Positions 62,299 through 64,000 of a stretch of DNA of 64,000 nt are shown here, piece after piece. Origin of the DNA: Psychrobacter sp. JB385 (GTDB lineage Bacteria; Pseudomonadota; Gammaproteobacteria; Pseudomonadales; Moraxellaceae). The notes beneath the pieces were generated by a model. The model was given only the letters and a program-made list of their open reading frames with translations. It had not been told where the DNA came from and did not search any database. The position numbers and the translations under genes are program-made. The stretch covers positions 682,001-746,000 of the forward strand of contig NZ_FUKN01000013.1 in assembly GCF_900163785.1 (NCBI RefSeq), given 5' to 3'. Numbering within the stretch: the stretch's first letter is position 1; every line of letters starts with the position of its first letter.

Positions 62299-63798
62299 TT
62301 ATCGGCTACCTGGATTAGGCGTTGTTAGATAAGGAAACACTGAGTCAAACTCAGTAGCGGGTTTGAGGGCACCATCAGTGAACAGCGCCTTACCAGCTTT
62401 GGCATCGGCTGGGACACAAGTAACAGCAGGTGGTAGGCCAGCATGACATAGCGCACCCATAGAGACTCTTAATGCAATATCGGTGACGTCATCACCAGGA
62501 CGCCTGCCATTTGGAAACCCTGCAACGTCTTTGGCATTTGCATTAGGACGACCGTCATTTTGACCAGGAATGATACTGATGACACCCAAATCATTTTGGT
62601 TGGCGGCCGAGACAGCAGCTATGCTGGTATTCAAACGCAGCATATCGGCTGGTACCATATTAGGATTGGCAGGTTTATTGACTGTTGGAACGCCTGTCAA
62701 AAATGCCGTCACCAAATCTTGACGCGGGAAGTTCGTTGGTGCTGGTGCACTCGGATACAAGGTCTGAATCAGTGCTGGAAGCGTTGGATAAAAGACATAA
62801 GGCGCAAATTTTGCCACATCGTCTTTTGGTTCTGAGGCATTAAACTTGTCCTTGTCTTTTAGTCCAATCACGACTTCGTTGACCAATGGCATACCCAGTC
62901 TTGAAACCTGAGTCCATGCGCCGCCTTTTTTGGCTGTGGTACTGATACCAGAAGCTGGCGAAGGATTTACGAGGGTGGCCTGACGGACACTCGCTGTAGT
63001 CCAAGCACCAATCACAGGGTCTTTGCTGGTAGCGTTGACCAGACAAGCCTTCGGTACTTCCATCGCAATCGACGTGACGTTCTTATCTGCTAGCACGTTG
63101 TTACCGCTATCGCGTGCGCCTAGTGGGTTTAGGTTAACCAAGTCAAATACTCTACCCAAATCGATGGCAAACCCTTCAGCACGTTGACCGACAAAGACTT
63201 TACCTTGTCCACAGCTACCCAAATTCAGCGTCTTGATAAAACTTTTGGCATAGGTGGGATAATCGGCAAAAGACTTGGTGCCGATATAATCAAATGGTTT
63301 GTTAAAGTTGCCTAACGACGTACGCGTGCCACTACGGCGATCGCCTTTGACCATCGTGACATTATAGCTCTCGTTGGTTTGTACATTAGCAGAATTTGAG
63401 GCGTCGCCTGCATTAGATAAAGGAATGGCAACATTTGGCGTTGATGGATTGCCATCGGAGTCAATCTCAATACTGTTTAAGTTCTGCGTAAAATCAAATT
63501 GAAAAGTGATGTCTTCGACCGCGTCACCGTTGTTATCGATGTGAATCTCATAGAGTGCATCTGGGTCTAGGGCAAAATAATTGGGTCCACCGTAGGCATC
63601 TTGAAGCGGTAGATAATTGGCAATAATCGTGACGTAATCTGCCCGATTATTTTCGTAGCTATTAAACATATAAAAGTCAGAGGCATCGACTTTTGGGGTT
63701 TTAGTGATGGAGGGGGCTTCACGGTGACTTGAGGCAACGGCACTTGCGCTCACGCAAAGCGTCATGGCTGCTATTAGCGCCTTGGTAGTATGTTTCAT
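62299..63798 (-). CDS. DUF4331 family exported protein
   Basis: A 499-residue protein with a signal peptide ending ASAVAS and then SHREAPSITKTPKVDASDFY, the hallmark start of the DUF4331 family. Other family-like parts are FDYIGTKSFADYPTYAKSF, EGFAIDLGRVFDLVNLNPL and FPNGRRPGDDVTDIALRV near the end. Acidic loops (HIDNNGDAVED and EIDSDGNPST) look able to bind calcium. The ATG at 63798 has AAGG 6 bp upstream; the ATG two codons earlier lies directly on that site. It begins a run of four genes with lipoprotein, TPR and HupE/UreJ-like genes. No molecular function is known for the family. Confidence 0.88.
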   Translation of the reverse strand: MKHTTKALIAAMTLCVSASAVASSHREAPSITKTPKVDASDFYMFNSYENNRADYVTIIANYLPLQDAYGGPNYFALDPDALYEIHIDNNGDAVEDITFQFDFTQNLNSIEIDSDGNPSTPNVAIPLSNAGDASNSANVQTNESYNVTMVKGDRRSGTRTSLGNFNKPFDYIGTKSFADYPTYAKSFIKTLNLGSCGQGKVFVGQRAEGFAIDLGRVFDLVNLNPLGARDSGNNVLADKNVTSIAMEVPKACLVNATSKDPVIGAWTTASVRQATLVNPSPASGISTTAKKGGAWTQVSRLGMPLVNEVVIGLKDKDKFNASEPKDDVAKFAPYVFYPTLPALIQTLYPSAPAPTNFPRQDLVTAFLTGVPTVNKPANPNMVPADMLRLNTSIAAVSAANQNDLGVISIIPGQNDGRPNANAKDVAGFPNGRRPGDDVTDIALRVSMGALCHAGLPPAVTCVPADAKAGKALFTDGALKPATEFDSVFPYLTTPNPGSR

Positions 63799-63953
63799 AA
63801 ACATCCTTGTAAAGAAACTTTAATGAATAAGACTGTTGGGTGTGGTGACGCTGATAATACAGATTAACTAAACAATATCTCAGTCAAGCTAATTTCACTA
63901 TACACTCATTTAAACGAATGTATAGAACTTTTTTTGGTTTTAACTGCTCGTTT

Positions 63954-64000
63954 TTACTGATTTTTTGGCGCATCAGGCTGCATCATAGGGTCAGCGTCCA
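63954..64000 (-). CDS. Possible C-terminus of a further minus-strand gene
   Basis: Reading the minus strand into the window edge gives an open frame ending DADPMMQPDAPKNQ then TAA at 63954. Fourteen codons are too few to identify. It could be the end of the preceding gene or chance. Between it and the DUF4331 start lie about 155 bp of AT-rich sequence. Confidence 0.35.
   Translation of the reverse strand, partial: DADPMMQPDAPKNQ

Overview
The window looks like a chromosomal segment of a Moraxellaceae gammaproteobacterium, most likely Psychrobacter. This is inferred from the tyrA-aroA fusion behind pheA and hisC, the non-discriminating type AspRS, the dnaE/Hpt/trmJ block, moderate GC content and the general look of the proteins. 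No similarity search was possible. I saw no tRNA, rRNA, CRISPR array, insertion sequence or prophage.

Layout. 1-3.5 kb: envelope genes (a glycosyltransferase cut by the left edge and an LpxL-like acyltransferase), then aspS. 3.8-11.5 kb: a sohB-like peptidase, then a lipid-catabolic block: ACAD10/11-type acyl-CoA dehydrogenase, APH-fold kinase, histidine phosphatase, short-chain dehydrogenase and a convergent acyl-CoA ligase. Kinase plus dehydrogenase suggests degradation of hydroxylated acyl-CoAs by phosphorylation and elimination. 11.9-14.3 kb: a thioesterase-fetA-fetB operon. 14.4-27.3 kb: housekeeping and transport genes (xthA, argJ, sdaA, NCS2 permease, EamA exporter, WG-repeat protein, alpha/beta hydrolase, a 54-residue rubredoxin, apt, a protein-E-like secreted protein, tal). 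27.7-32.6 kb: the aromatic amino acid run pheA, hisC-type aminotransferase and tyrA-aroA fusion. 32.7-41.1 kb: rarD, folB-folK (folK divergent), cysE, trmJ, an orphan Hpt protein and dnaE.

41.1-64 kb is the more accessory part. It holds a lone Mrr-like PD-(D/E)XK nuclease with AT-rich flanks, gamma-glutamyltransferase, two tandem lipoproteins of unknown function (one with very acidic Asp/Glu/Tyr/Ser-rich segments), a Spy/CpxP-like protein divergent from a CpxRA-like two-component system, a 1982-residue trimeric autotransporter adhesin with a 1032-bp near-identical internal duplication, an orphan TonB-like protein, and a four-gene exported module (DUF4331 protein, small lipoprotein, TPR protein with a CxxC tail, HupE/UreJ-like membrane protein with an EF-hand-like loop).

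Best candidates for something not well described are the DUF4331/lipoprotein/TPR/HupE module, the tandem lipoprotein pair, the Mrr-like nuclease and the acyl-CoA kinase/dehydrogenase block. Many starts were moved downstream of the longest open frame because a good Shine-Dalgarno precedes an inner ATG. Convergent gene ends nearly always share a bidirectional hairpin terminator.
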